A stretch of 60,000 nt of DNA from Takakia lepidozioides (taxonomy: Eukaryota; Streptophyta; Takakiopsida; Takakiales; Takakiaceae): the NCBI GenBank assembly GCA_030704615.1, contig CM060733.1:63986001-64046000 (forward strand), read 5' to 3'. The position numbers were made by a program, and so were the translations under genes. Below are positions 1-10,172 of the stretch, in pieces; positions within the stretch are counted from its first letter, which is position 1; every line of letters starts with the position of its first letter. Under the pieces are notes generated by a model. The model did no database searches and was not told the DNA's origin. It saw only the letters and a list, made by a program, of their open reading frames with translations.

Positions 1-1
1 G

Positions 2-1066
2 CTACAACATATATCCTAGGGTATCTGCCACTACCAGAAACAGAAAGGGTGAGAGGGGACATCCCTGTCTAACCGATCGCTGAAGAGGGAAGGAAGAAGA
101 CAAGTGGCCATTTACAGTAACCCTACTGGATGAAGAAGTAAGAAGAATCTTAACCCACTTGCAAAAAGAATGAGGGAAGCCAAGTTTTACCAGGGCTGCA
201 AGCAAGTAAAACCATTCCACCCGATCGAAAGCCTTTTCAAAATCCAAGAGAAGAAGGGCAATGGCTTGATTGGTCCTTAGGGCATAGTCTGGGATTTCCT
301 GTGCAAGGAGGAGGTTGTCCAGAATATACCAGCCTTTAATAAATCCTGTCTGGTTGGGCCGAATAAGGGATGGTAGAAGAGGTTGAAGTCTAAGGGCGAA
401 AGCCTTGGCTATGATTTTGTAGGCGACATTCAGAAGGGTTATAGGGCGGTAATTCAAAATATTCGTTCTATCCCCCTTTTTGTACAACAAGGTAATTACC
501 CCTTGAGCCATTGAAGGTGACGTCTGACCTTGCTGAAACAGATGATTGGCCATAGCTGTAAAATCCCCTAAAATCTCTGGCCACAATGCTTTATAAAACT
601 CAACAGAAATGCCATCTATACCAGGTGATTTGTTGTTCTGCATCTTAGATAGAGCTTCTTCTAATTCCAAGTCAGAGAAGTCTCCCTCAAGCTGCGCGGC
701 ATATTCAGGAGAAAGCATGGAAGGGGTGTGAATCAAACAGGCTGTCTGGTCATGAGAAGGATCTAGGGAGGTGCTGTCACTGTGGAAAAGGTGCTGGAAA
801 TGGCCACCATCAAGGGTTGCCATCGATTTAGGTGTTGTGTTTGAGATCCCCGATGGTTGGGCAACAAGTTCAGAGATGGTTTGAGAAGCTCTTCTCAATC
901 TGGTTTTGTCGAAGAAGTATTTTGTCATCTTTTCCCCTTTTGTTGACCAGTTAACCCCCGCCTGTAACTTCCACTTTCTCTCCTGGATTTTGTGGTGAAT
1001 GTCAAGATTGTTCCTGGCTTGGACATAAGTTTTGTAAGTATCGTCATCGCAACGACTGGATTCCAA
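2..1066 (-). pseudogene. LINE ORF2, reverse transcriptase part (runs off left edge)
   Basis: About 355 codons remain open. They carry the start of a non-LTR reverse transcriptase: the SPGIDG segment, NYRPITLLN, the first catalytic aspartate in LLLLDFEKAFDRVEW, and the RQGCPLSPFLF motif. The (F/Y)xDD box and the zinc-binding C-terminus would lie beyond position 1. The polypeptide would copy LINE RNA at a nicked target. It is separated from the endonuclease part by stops and a frame change at 1067-1260. Nothing upstream in this frame supports a start codon; the segment should be continuous with the ORF2 start at 1761. Confidence is high for the family and for the broken state. Confidence 0.88.
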
Positions 1067-1258
1067 TGCATATTGGCATACTCTGAGGCATTTAGATAAG
1101 GCCCTAACCTTTTTCTTTCGGACGACTGCTAATTCTCGGCTTATTCTTTGGCTTTTTGTATTGACCGTTTTTAGCCTGGCCAGGAAGAGCTCAGTTGGGT
1201 TTAGGTCTGGGTTTCCAGCTTGAGACCAAGCCTGCAGAAGACCCTGTTTGAAGGAGGG

Positions 1259-1761
1259 TCATTTGAGGAGGATATTATTCAGCTTGTAGAGGCCTCTGCC
1301 CCGTCTGCATGAATGAGGGATTGAGATAGAAAGGGTGATTGGTGCATGGTCAAATCCCAAAGGAATGGGTTCCTGCGGGGCTCTTTTAGAGAATTGTACC
1401 AAATTGAGGGAAAGGTAAGCTCTGTCAAGACGAGCCATACTAAGGTCGGTGAGGGTTCTATTATTGGACCATGTAAAGGTGATATTGGATGCTTGACCGA
1501 AAACAAGTGCTGCCTCCTTGAGATTATGTGTTTGAGTTGCGCAAAATTGCAATCTGCCAGGTATCCAAATATCTTTTGCTGCGAGAAAGGGCTGTAAAGA
1601 GGGGGATAACAACATCGTTGTCCCCCCTTTGGTGCCTGAAGAGGTTGGTTTCCAAAGAGAGTTTGTTAAAGGCCATAGATAGTTTTGATTCTCAGCCTTT
1701 TGAGAGATGAAGGGTCACATCCAAGGCCCCCGATGTTCCAGGAATGAAGGTTAAAGGTCAT
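1259..1761 (-). pseudogene. LINE ORF2 start and endonuclease remnant
   Basis: The ATG at 1761-1759 opens with SWNIGGLG, the usual opening of plant LINE ORF2 endonucleases (consensus WNIRGLG). The frame then hits a stop, and the next recognisable part is the C-terminal endonuclease (…SNRTLTDLSMARLDR…GFDHAPITL), including the terminal DH motif. Roughly 100 or more residues of the middle, which normally hold the catalytic E and the GDFN loop, are missing, so this is an internal deletion and not only a frameshift. The ORF2 ATG overlaps the ORF1 stop (TAA at 1753-1751) within 11 bases, an arrangement compatible with termination-reinitiation in a living relative. Confidence 0.75.
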
Positions 1762-2355
1762 TGGTAGGGTATGGAGGGCCTAGACTGGAAGCCAGATTTG
1801 ATAGCCCTTTGGTACAATATACGAATTTTACCCTATGATCCCTAGGTCGCATCGAGTTGACCCAAATGAGGTTGTCTGGGGGTTTGCGGGTTTTGTTGTG
1901 GATGGTTATGAATACACCCCTAGCTCTGCATGGATATTGGATGTCTGGTATTGGTTGAAACTGCTCTGTTGAAACAGTGGAAATAGTAACAGCCTGGGTA
2001 GTGACTCCAGCCGGGAAAAAAGCAGCTGAGAACAGGTGCTGGAGCTCTGGATATCTTTGGAGAAGAGAACCATCCAAAGGAAGATTCCCAGAGGGAATGA
2101 TGTCAAGCAAATTGCATGCCGGTAGGATGTGTCTCCTTTCTTTATTCTGGCTGAGATGCTTACTTTTACCACATAAAATCCAACATCTGTTAGTATTTCC
2201 TAATTGAAGCTGGTAAATGAAACAGGGGAGGGTGAGGCGGGCACCTGAATAGGGGAGGGTAGAGGGGTAGGTGTTAAAACCCTAGGTGGAGAGGTGACTT
2301 GCGAGCTGGCCTGAGAGATGAGTTGAGTGGAGACCGGGATTGGTGGGGGCGATAT
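1751..2355 (-). pseudogene. LINE ORF1, C-terminal part (left of the gypsy insertion)
   Basis: This is the distal half of ORF1. Reading from the insertion junction, a Pro/Ser-rich stretch stays open until a stop near 2206. One base frame over, a Cys/His-containing segment (CWILCGKSKH…HILPAC) continues to the stop at 1751-1753. The two parts fit one ancestral protein with a frameshift near 2205. The Cys/His spacing suggests a second zinc-binding motif in addition to the CX2CX4HX4C knuckle encoded near 15.3 kb. Likely role in a functional relative: an RNA-binding chaperone of the LINE RNP. Confidence 0.65.
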
Positions 2356-2359
2356 TTGT
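2356..2359. repeat. Target-site duplication of the gypsy, left copy (TTGT)
   Basis: TTGT lies immediately before the TGTC terminus and recurs at 14166-14169 directly after the GACA terminus. Collapsing the two copies restores an open LINE ORF1 frame across the joint, which independently supports a 4-bp duplication. Confidence 0.7.
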
Positions 2360-2718
2360 TGTCAAGTTAAATAAGCACAGTGTGAAAACAGCTAGAATAA
2401 AACTAGTTATTTGTAGTTAACACTTGGATTTAGGTCAAGTGTTAAATCAGGTGTCAAGTTTAGTTTGACACCTGGTCCGTCTTATCTTCACGAGAGCGGC
2501 AGTCGCGCGGCTCATCTTTCTCGAGTTGAGCCTGCGCGACCGAGCTCCTGTGTGCGTTTAGATCTGAGTTTACTCATGATGGGAGTGTAGGTTGTTGTGG
2601 GGTGGAGTCCCCATAGCTTGGGGTGCCCCTGGCTCGACTACTGTTTTAAAGAGTGATGGTTTTGGATTTCACATTGTTTCTTGTGTGGAGAGCAGTGTCA
2701 TTTGTTAGCTTTCTTATC
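2360..2718 (+). repeat. 5' LTR (shared 359-bp part)
   Basis: It begins TGTCAAGTTAAATAAG and matches 13719-14077 with two visible substitutions (near 2641 and 2660). After TTCTTATC the left copy continues into unrelated sequence (ACTCGAGAAAG), whereas the right copy continues for another 88 bases to the GACA terminus. The left LTR is therefore either truncated at its 3' end or carries a different U5. No tRNA-type primer-binding site (TGG…) directly follows. Confidence 0.8.
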
Positions 2719-4778
2719 ACTCGAGAAAGATGACCTCTTACCTGTGAGTGCAAGGTAGGAGTTGAGGGTTAGCACTTGTACGATTACCTGTGTGTAAGTA
2801 GTGCTTAGTTTTAGAAGCTTAGAAGAAAAAAAAAAAAACAAAACAAAATATGCAGGTTTCGATCAGCGTTGGTTCTGGCATGAGGCCGCCGGGCATGATG
2901 GAGCTACACTGCATGGAAGCAGCCTTTGTTTTGGTCGGTGAGGAGACATCATGGAGTAGCAGCGATTGGCCATTGGGAAACTGACCAAGTGCGAGACTTA
3001 AAGGAGGAGCCTGTGATCGAGCAGATGGGTAGAACTCCCGTGCCTGGAGATGGCCGGGCTGCTCGCCTTAGTTCGATGTGCACAGACCAGTGTTAAATTA
3101 GAACCAGGACAGACCAGAAGCGGTCAGGAAAGGCAGCGGAAGAGCAGGTGGAGCTGGTGTAGCGGAGCCAGTTGAAGGAGGAGCTGTAAATCTGCTCCCT
3201 CCAGTAAATGCAGCGCCGGCAGGTAGAGCATGGCGCAGCGAGCTGGTTGAAGGTGCAGGGCCCGAGAGAGAAAGCCTAGCACAAAGCGATGGAGAACGGG
3301 GAGCCCATTGCTGGCATATCATCAACACTGCAAAACCAGGAGTCTCACAAATCTTCATGCTACTTGTGATTGTGGCTGGAAAGCTGCTTTCACCTGGTCG
3401 ATTATCTGCATAAGCAACCAACTTTCTGACAAAAAGGGTTGTTGGGGGCATTGTTGATTTCGGAGAGTGCAAGGTGCAAAGTCGTTTTCGTTTTTTAAGT
3501 GCTTCAGGTTTGTACAAAGCCAAGTAGCTGTTGCTGCCTTGCACCTTGGGTCCACCATTTTGATGTGGAAACTGGTGGAAAGTCGAATGGTGGTTCACAA
3601 CCCAGCTTTCAACTCAGCACACTGCCCGAGTCCAAGATTGTGGCGATACAGGTCAAGGGAGCTCCAGCTCTATTTGTCTCATCATTGAACACTTCCAACT
3701 GATCACTTGCCTCTACTGTCATTTCGGCGTCAAGGGTACTTACTTCTGCACAGGCGAGCAGGGGAGGAAATGCGAAGACTCGTAGCAGGAGAAGCAATGC
3801 TGACGGATGAGGCCAGCGGACGAGAGCTTCCAAGGGTTGATGGAGAGGCGGTTGAAGGAGGCTGCAGATTGAGTTCCACTTTACTGAGGCAATCGCAAAT
3901 TCCTGTAGAGACTTGATAACTATATGATTGTCTCTCTTATACTGGAGCTGATGCAGATGGACCCAGGCCTTGGGTCTACATGCTGAGCATGGTTCACTTT
4001 CTTTTTCCTGGCAGTGAAGTCGTCTGTGCCTTGTGGGGGTGGTGACGGGGCAATCTGGTGCCTGTTGTCGCCGATCCCTGACCTGTAGAATGCACACAAA
4101 AGCAAACACGAGCAGTAACAGGAAGGCGGAAACCATTCTAAGCCAACAATAATCGTTGGCGAGAGATGCGAATTAGACCAAGTTGATGGAACTTCAAGCT
4201 GGTCTTGGCTTTGGATTCCATGCAAAGACGGCCACATCACAGCAGGCCGCCTGTCCATAAGCCATGAAGGTGCTGCGCAGTGCATCTGCTCTTGAAATCG
4301 CCCCAATTCCTGGTTTGTAGTCTCTAGGTCTCGAGGAGGCAGGCCCACGCGCAGAGAAAGCAAATCGTGATACCCCACCCAACTGAGGTCGAGTGTTGGA
4401 ATTAACGAGCTCTTGGTGCCTGGAGAATCCTGGAGGGGAACGACCTCGGGAACTCGTAGATAACCTGGGAACAGGTTGTAATGGCAAAAGCGTTTTGGTG
4501 TTAAAAAAAAAAAAAACTTTTTTTTTTGATCTAATTTAAATGTTTAAAGAGCCTGGTTGGTCATATCTTTGTCAAATGAGCTCCGTTTGACTCAGTTTTT
4601 GAGGGGATATCTGCAGAAAGGGGAAATCTACCTATCTAGACCTGGTTTCTGTTTTTGGGACTCTGCTAAAAATCTATGGAATTTTTAGAGTGTGAGTGTG
4701 CCATGAAAGATCCACAATCCTGTCTCTAGAACCTGTGCTGGTCTATATGAGAGACAAATTGGTGGATGTACTCCTTGC
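2719..4778. other. Gypsy leader region, about 2 kb, no plus-strand gene recognised
   Basis: There is no long plus-strand ORF. An A-rich run lies at 2824-2850 and an A/T homopolymer pair at 4502-4530. Several moderately long minus-strand ORFs occur at 3098-4487. The one starting with ATG at 4136 begins with a hydrophobic, signal-peptide-like stretch (SAFLLLLVFAFVCILQV), but I recognise no family. The region could be untranslated leader, or hold a captured host sequence in antisense. Confidence 0.5.
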
Positions 4779-5528
4779 ATGGCTGGGGGAAATGAGGACG
4801 TAATTGAAGGGCAGGTCTCTTCTCTTAGTCTGTGCACACAAGGGGACAGGATTTATGTTTCCCAAGGAACTCAGACTGATTTGAGTGGAGAACAGTTGGA
4901 CGAGTTGATTGCATACTGGGAGTCAGGCATTAGCAGTAGACAACAGACTGCTGTAGTTGGCATTGAGGGCCTCAATATCGCCTTGGACAGTCAGAACTCT
5001 GTTGGAGCCAGCAGTTCTGCAGCTGTAGGTGAAATACCAAAGTGGGTGAAAGCTAGGCTTGGAACACAGCCAAAGACAGCCCCGGGGACCAAGGTGTTCA
5101 GTCACAAGGCCGTGGTGTACTGGAGCAGAGGAGCAGGAGCTACACAAGTTTGTGCAATCAGACATGATTGCAGCCGGATACGCTCTGCACAGGGCAACCA
5201 CGAGCGGGGGTTCATCAGCAATGACATGTTTGTTGTGCGTGAAGGAGATGCAGTCATTCGCAATGAGGACACCCGCAACCGTCTCAAAGCTTTCGAGTTG
5301 AGAGACTATCAAACCCTACCTTTGTTTTCTTTAGTGTTCAGTGAGCGGGAGATAGGGGAGTATTGCTTTGTCTCTACCTGGCAGAAAGAGGAGGAGGGTT
5401 GGTTAGAGCGAGCTACTGTAGCTTGGGACAAGGTTAGTGGCAGGTTTCTGGACATAGATATACCTCCTACACCTTACCATCATGCAGAGCGAGGCACTTT
5501 GAGAGAAGTCTGGCAGTTGATAGCATAG
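4779..5528 (+). CDS. Uncharacterised extra ORF of the gypsy, upstream of gag
   Basis: This is an ATG-initiated 249-codon ORF, intact from start to TAG, in an element whose other frames are mostly broken. I do not recognise the family. The N-terminal 80 residues are acidic and Ser/Gln-rich. The rest looks globular, with many aromatic and charged residues (PKWVKARLG near residue 88, a SRGAGATQVCAIRHDC segment near 115-130, EIGEYCFVSTWQKEEEGW near 190-210, and DIDIPPTPYHHAERG near the end). There is no signal peptide, membrane segment or zinc motif. Standard Ty3/gypsy elements have only gag and pol, so an added ORF between LTR and gag is unusual; it might be an accessory protein, by analogy with additional ORFs in some large plant retrotransposons. 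The intact frame suggests recent selection or plain good fortune. Confidence 0.7.
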   Translation: MAGGNEDVIEGQVSSLSLCTQGDRIYVSQGTQTDLSGEQLDELIAYWESGISSRQQTAVVGIEGLNIALDSQNSVGASSSAAVGEIPKWVKARLGTQPKTAPGTKVFSHKAVVYWSRGAGATQVCAIRHDCSRIRSAQGNHERGFISNDMFVVREGDAVIRNEDTRNRLKAFELRDYQTLPLFSLVFSEREIGEYCFVSTWQKEEEGWLERATVAWDKVSGRFLDIDIPPTPYHHAERGTLREVWQLIA

Positions 5529-6046
5529 ATCAGGATTAGATCTTGCTTGGTCGGGCTTCTATTCTTCCCCTCCATCTCTGTACTATTTTCATTACCTTGT
5601 ACTTGTAGTTGCCAAAGCCTCTCTTGGTGGAGGCCAGTCAGTCCGGGGTTTTGGGCTGGGATATTCTGCAGGATCAGCGTTGCTGCTGGATTTTGGTGTG
5701 GGGGTGTTGATGTTTTGATTTCTTGTGTTTGGATCCCCCCAACACCTGCATGCTTGACTGTGCGCCATGTTGGTTTTGTGTGGGCGCTTGCTTTCATAGG
5801 GATTAGGCCGGATTTGATCACCGGTCAATCCTAGAGTATGCTGTCGGTGGTGAGGCTGGAGTGATGACCAGCAAGACCACCAGTGTTTCTTCTATGGTGA
5901 GGCTGGGTTGATGACCAGCCAACCATAGGAGTTCTTGCGGTGGATGCAGGTGCAGGTGCCCTGAGCCATTGGGATATGACCCTTAGACTGCAACAGGTGC
6001 CCACCCGTGTCACTATTAGATTAGTACTAGAGCCTTATAGTGTCAC
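5529..6046 (+). other. Spacer before gag with short direct repeat
   Basis: I see no convincing gene here. Two related segments near 5850-5885 and 5897-5930 share GTGAGGCTGG…TGATGACCAGC and can each fold on themselves. The stretch could be a leader structure (packaging signal or ribosome entry), but this is not demonstrable from sequence alone. Confidence 0.35.
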
Positions 6047-7879
6047 GTGGAGGAGGTGCACATTGTGAGTGTCATTACGGAGTTACCCAAGGGTTTTGAG
6101 GGGAGTACGGCTACAAGCAGTGACAGTGAGAGTGGGGTCACAAGACGAGGTATTCGGTTCAGACCACCTTCACCGCCACCCTCAACTACTGTAGCGTCAG
6201 ACACAGACTCGGAGGCTTCATCAACAGGTGTGCACTTTCATTCGCCATTGTTGTGGGACGACATGGAGGAGATGTATGGAGCTACCAAGGGGCCTCGTAG
6301 GTACTCTGGAGCTGTGGGCACAATCGAGTTGGATGACTTTATCCAGGAGTTCGACAGCTGGTGTGATTTGCAGCAGATGCGCAATCCACAGCTATTCACC
6401 CCATTCATGGCGTGGAAGGGACTGTTCCAGCATTTGGAAGGCCCGCCTATGGACGATTACCACGAGTTCAGGCGAGGACATGAAGCAGAGATTGAGGAGT
6501 GGAGGATGTATTGGTCACCTGACTACGTCTCCATTACTCGAGGCACGACGCGACCAGTAGCTGCATCAGTACCAATAGCTCCCACTGCCAGCACTAGTAG
6601 TGGAGCAAGTAGTGCTGGTACTTCTGAAGGTGGTACCAGTTCAAAAGGTGCTTCTCCTGCCACGACTACAACACATTTGCCAAGATTCAACCCGGTGGTG
6701 GAGTTCTTCCAGGAGTTGCGGAGGAACTACCAAGGTGTACGGACAGAGAAGCTGCGAAGTTTGCAAGACTTCCAGCGCAAACCCAGTGAGAGCCTGCGAG
6801 AGGCGTACACTCGTATGAGGCGCTTGATAAGTGTGACCCAAGGGGTTACTGAAGCTCAGGCAATCCAGTTTTGGTATGGAATTCTGGACAAGGAGCTCAA
6901 GAGAAGGGTGCGAGACGCAACCCTGTTACAAGCAGCCCAACCCACATTAGCAGATGTGTTTCTGCTGGCTGAGCGGATTGAGCTCAACATGGTGGAGGAG
7001 CGAGTTGTTACAATTGGATTTGGTAAGGACATGCCTGTACGGGGCACAGCTGTCAGCCCACAAGCACAAGGGACTGCCCAACAGCGTGGTCAGGGGGGCA
7101 AGGTTGCCCAGCCCAAGTTCCATGGAGCTTACAGGGGACCTCAGGTGCAGAGGCCCGTGGCATCTTTTGCAGGCCAACAGCAACCAGGGGTGATATGTTG
7201 GACATGTGGAGGACCCCATGTCAAGAGAGATTGCCCAGAGAGTGGCAGAAGGCCGGCACAAGCACAGCCTGCACAGTTGCAGTGTGGGCATTGTGGCAAG
7301 TATGGGCATGGAGATGCCCAGTGTTATGACTTGCATCCTGAGTTGCGCCCAGGCCAGTTCCAAGGGAACAATGGTGGCCGGGGGCGAGGTGGACCAGCCC
7401 AAAGAGGACGAGGTGGTCGGGCACGAGGTGCAGGCCAAGGGCAACCTCCACATGGCCAAGGACGCGGAGGTCAGGGTGTTGACCAAGGCATGGCCAATCG
7501 GCTTCAGCAGCTAGAGCAGAGGCTCGCTGCCATGGCTATAGCTCAGGCGGTACCGGCTCCCAGGCGGGATGGCCCACCTCCTGCTCCTGAGGGAGGAGAT
7601 ATGGGCGGAATGGGATTCATGTGCGGAGCAGCACTACCATTAGAGCAGGTGGAGTCTGCTGCAGCCGTGACTCGAGGAGCAACACGAGTTCCTGAGCCAC
7701 GAGGTGCAGAGGTGGAGTTGGATCCACAACGTGGGGAGGCAAGCCGTCAGGCAAGGCTGCCTCAGTCATTCACCTTGGCGGAGACAGTGTCAACGCCATC
7801 CATGGCACCTAGTTCTCGCCCGACTGTTACCGAGGCGGAGGTTACTATGCCATTGGGAAGAGCTACCGTGCAGCACTGA
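6047..7879 (+). CDS. gag: Gag polyprotein of the DNMT gypsy
   Basis: The frame is open from 6041 to the TGA at 7877-7879. The first codon of the listed span is GTG (6047); the first in-frame ATG is at 6263, so the true start is either 6263 or lies in another exon. Domains: an acidic Ser/Pro-rich N-terminus; a retrotransposon gag capsid region from about residue 220 to 330 (FFQELRRNYQGV…SLQDFQRKPSESLREAYTRM…); two zinc knuckles near 7193-7325 (CWTCGGPHVKRDC, slightly short, and CGHCGKYGHGDAQC); then an RG-rich stretch (GGRGRGGPAQRGRGG) and a Pro/Ala-rich tail. Gag would form the virus-like particle and bind element RNA. The next frame (protease) is at -1 and open from 7813, so translation of Pol could use a -1 shift, or a base has been lost here too. 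Confidence 0.9.
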   Translation: MEEVHIVSVITELPKGFEGSTATSSDSESGVTRRGIRFRPPSPPPSTTVASDTDSEASSTGVHFHSPLLWDDMEEMYGATKGPRRYSGAVGTIELDDFIQEFDSWCDLQQMRNPQLFTPFMAWKGLFQHLEGPPMDDYHEFRRGHEAEIEEWRMYWSPDYVSITRGTTRPVAASVPIAPTASTSSGASSAGTSEGGTSSKGASPATTTTHLPRFNPVVEFFQELRRNYQGVRTEKLRSLQDFQRKPSESLREAYTRMRRLISVTQGVTEAQAIQFWYGILDKELKRRVRDATLLQAAQPTLADVFLLAERIELNMVEERVVTIGFGKDMPVRGTAVSPQAQGTAQQRGQGGKVAQPKFHGAYRGPQVQRPVASFAGQQQPGVICWTCGGPHVKRDCPESGRRPAQAQPAQLQCGHCGKYGHGDAQCYDLHPELRPGQFQGNNGGRGRGGPAQRGRGGRARGAGQGQPPHGQGRGGQGVDQGMANRLQQLEQRLAAMAIAQAVPAPRRDGPPPAPEGGDMGGMGFMCGAALPLEQVESAAAVTRGATRVPEPRGAEVELDPQRGEASRQARLPQSFTLAETVSTPSMAPSSRPTVTEAEVTMPLGRATVQH

Positions 7880-8410
7880 CACCTACTACCAAGGCTAGTG
7901 CAGCCGGTGTGTTATTGGGAGCAGCCACCTCTGTGTGTCAAGCCCCACTGTTCTCGGCGACCATGATTGCGACGCCGGGAGTGAGACCAGCTGCAGTGTT
8001 CAGACTAGCAGCAACACTCTGCGAGAGTGGAGAGGTCACTTCATCTTCTGCGGAGTTAGTGGAAGGTGTAGTGGCAGAGGGATCCTCGGATTTGAGGGTC
8101 AAGACTGCCACGGCAGCGCCCTGGCAAGCTGCAGCTGCCAGATTGACGGAGCTGCCAGCTAGGCCAGCCTTTGAGCGCGCCATGGTGACACCTGGAGTTG
8201 TCTTGTTAGACAACCAGGGAGGCATTTTCACTTTGAGTGGACCGGCAGGCAAGCAGTACCGGCCACTGCGGGTCTTGTTGGACTCAGGAGCTCAGCCACT
8301 GATGTTGGGCAGAGCTGCTATTGCAGGTTTGGGCCTCATGGAGGCGGATATGGAGCCTTGTCCTTTCCAGATACAGACATCTCTGGGAGGATCAGAGCAG
8401 GCTCGCGGCA
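7813..8410 (+). CDS. pol: Pol: aspartic protease
   Basis: The frame opens after a TAG at 7810-7812. The protease signature is LLDSGAQPLMLG near 8272-8307 (catalytic D in DSG), followed by the flap-like PCPFQIQTSLGGSEQARG. The domain then continues one frame over (VAIRLQPDHPVDG…VTDAVSYDVLVGGAVLYPMGF, about 8418-8560), ending in the usual 'YDVLVG' strand. A single lost base around 8395-8420 explains the change. It would cut the Gag-Pol polyprotein. The segment after it runs straight into the methyltransferase, so both belonged to one Pol reading frame. Confidence 0.82.
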
Positions 8411-10172
8411 TGACATGGCATCAGTGGCTATTAGACTGCAGCCGGATCATCCTGTAGATGGCTCAGTGATGCGAGCCAAGGCCATTGTGACAGACGCGGT
8501 CTCTTACGATGTCCTCGTTGGTGGGGCAGTGTTATACCCCATGGGCTTCACCCTGGATTTCTGGGAGGAGTCAGCATCCTACAGGCCTGGATGGCAGTCA
8601 GGGGATGGTCGCCGTGCACAGCTCCCTGTGACATTCATTGGGGGTATTGCAGCTGCTCAGCGGGGCAAGATGCCAACACTAGCCGCCTTCACAGCTGCAG
8701 TCAGCTGGCCTGGAGAGTTGCTGGAAGGCAATGCCCATGCAGAGGATGTGCCACCTCCAGCAGAGCAGGATGACATGCATGGTACGGCGGAGTTGCCTGC
8801 CATGGTTGCTCACACTCCGTTGTGGGGTACGAGCAAGGATTTGCAGCACGCTGCTGATGGACGGGTGCAACAAGCTTGGGTAGAAGCTTTTGTACCGTCA
8901 GGAGAGGAGGAGAGTGCGGTGATTGTACCAGGGCCACCTCAGTTGTCGCCATTGGACACCACACCTCTTGTGTGGCAGCGACCGGATGAAGGCATATGCC
9001 TTCTGGACTTATTTGGCGGGATCAGCACTGGATTGGCTGCAGTGCTGCAGGCAGGTGTACGAGTTCGACGTTACCTGTATGTGGAGAGGGATGAGACTGC
9101 ACGACGCGTCTCACTGCGCCATGTTGCTCAGATGGTGCAGCAGCACCCTGAGTTGTTGCCGGTGTCTGCAGTTCGTGGATATCAGCAGGCCTTGCCAGCA
9201 GACATTGCGTTGCTGGGGGCGCAGGATTTGGAGCAGGTTGGCTCCATTGATCTGGTAGTGGCAGGTTGGCCCTGCCAAGGGCATTCATCAGCCGGGCATG
9301 GCAATGGATTGCGAGACTCGAGGACGGGTCTGTTTTGGGAGATGGTGCGGATTTTGCGCCACTTGCAGCTTCATTAGGCTGTATCTCCGGCATACATCTT
9401 GGAGAATGTGCCACTGATGGGTGATTCTCGGGCCAGGGTGATGGCCAGTGTGCATCAAGTCCGGTCGTGGCTTGGGTCAGCAGTGTTGCTAGATGCAGCT
9501 GCAGTGGGGTCACGGGCTCATCGTCCACGACTATGGTGGACTAACTTGATGCCACCCGCACTGCTCAAGCGTGCATTTGATGGGGTGCAGCGGCCAGCAC
9601 ACCTCACCGTGGATGGCATTTTGGACACAGGAAGGCAGTCTCAACGTGTGAGACACGATGACCGTTCGCCTTTGGCAGTGGTCAACAGGGTGGGTCAACC
9701 ACGAGCAGCATTACCTACACTGCTCAGCTTCCCAGGATCCTATGCTTTTCGGGATGGTGGACCTGGCCTCCTGTGGGATGCTCAGTTGCAGCAGTTAGTG
9801 GAGCCTAATGCCGACGAGCGAGAGCGGGCTATGGGGTTTTCCACTGGGACCACGGCGGTGCCTTCTCTTTCTGAGGCATCACGTCGTCAGGTGTTGGGGC
9901 AAGCAATGGATCTCAATTGCTTGACCTGGATTGTCAGCTTGGCTATGGCTGAGCAACGTAGAGTGCGGAGTGCACTTCCCTTGACGGTCTCTCTGCCTAC
10001 CGAGACGGTACAGGCAGCGAGTGGGGGCGAGCCGGTGAGGACCACGAGGTGTAGACATCCATGGCACATGTGGGAGGTGCTCGAGGTTCAGAGGGAGTTG
10101 GCAGCGAAGGCAGCTGTGATGGATGAGGTTGGGGATTCTTCTCGGGATGAGAGGTCCTCAATGATGAGATGA
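8358..10172 (+). pseudogene. Pol: C5-cytosine DNA methyltransferase (DNMT3-like)
   Basis: One frame runs from the protease C-terminus to the TGA at 10170-10172, interrupted only by TAG at 9375-9377. All key C5-MTase motifs occur in canonical, non-permuted order: motif I DLFGGISTGL (about 9006-9035, SAM binding); motif II-like YVERDE; motif IV GWPCQGHS with catalytic Cys codon at 9273-9275; motif VI ENV (9402-9410); motif VIII SRAHRPRLWW (about 9513-9540); a short target-recognition region (VDGILDTGRQSQRVRHDD); motif IX-like ERERAMGF; motif X VLGQAMDLN (about 9892). The short recognition region and the 'AHR.R.WW.NL' pattern resemble DNMT3 rather than DNMT1/CMT, and the order excludes rearranged DRM. 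It would transfer methyl groups to cytosine C5. The TAG lies between motifs IV and VI (CAT-TAG-GCT) and is probably a CAG-to-TAG change. The stop at 10170 overlaps the next frame's ATG (TGATG). No other host-gene features surround it, so it is element cargo. Confidence 0.9.

Noticed and set aside
3098-4487. Antisense ORFs in the gypsy leader as real genes
   Set aside because: They overlap each other in different frames and resemble no family; kept only as a low-weight observation.
8358-10172. Methyltransferase as an independent host gene
   Set aside because: It is embedded in pol between protease and RT, without introns, promoter or flanking host sequence, and shares the -1 frame-break pattern of the element.
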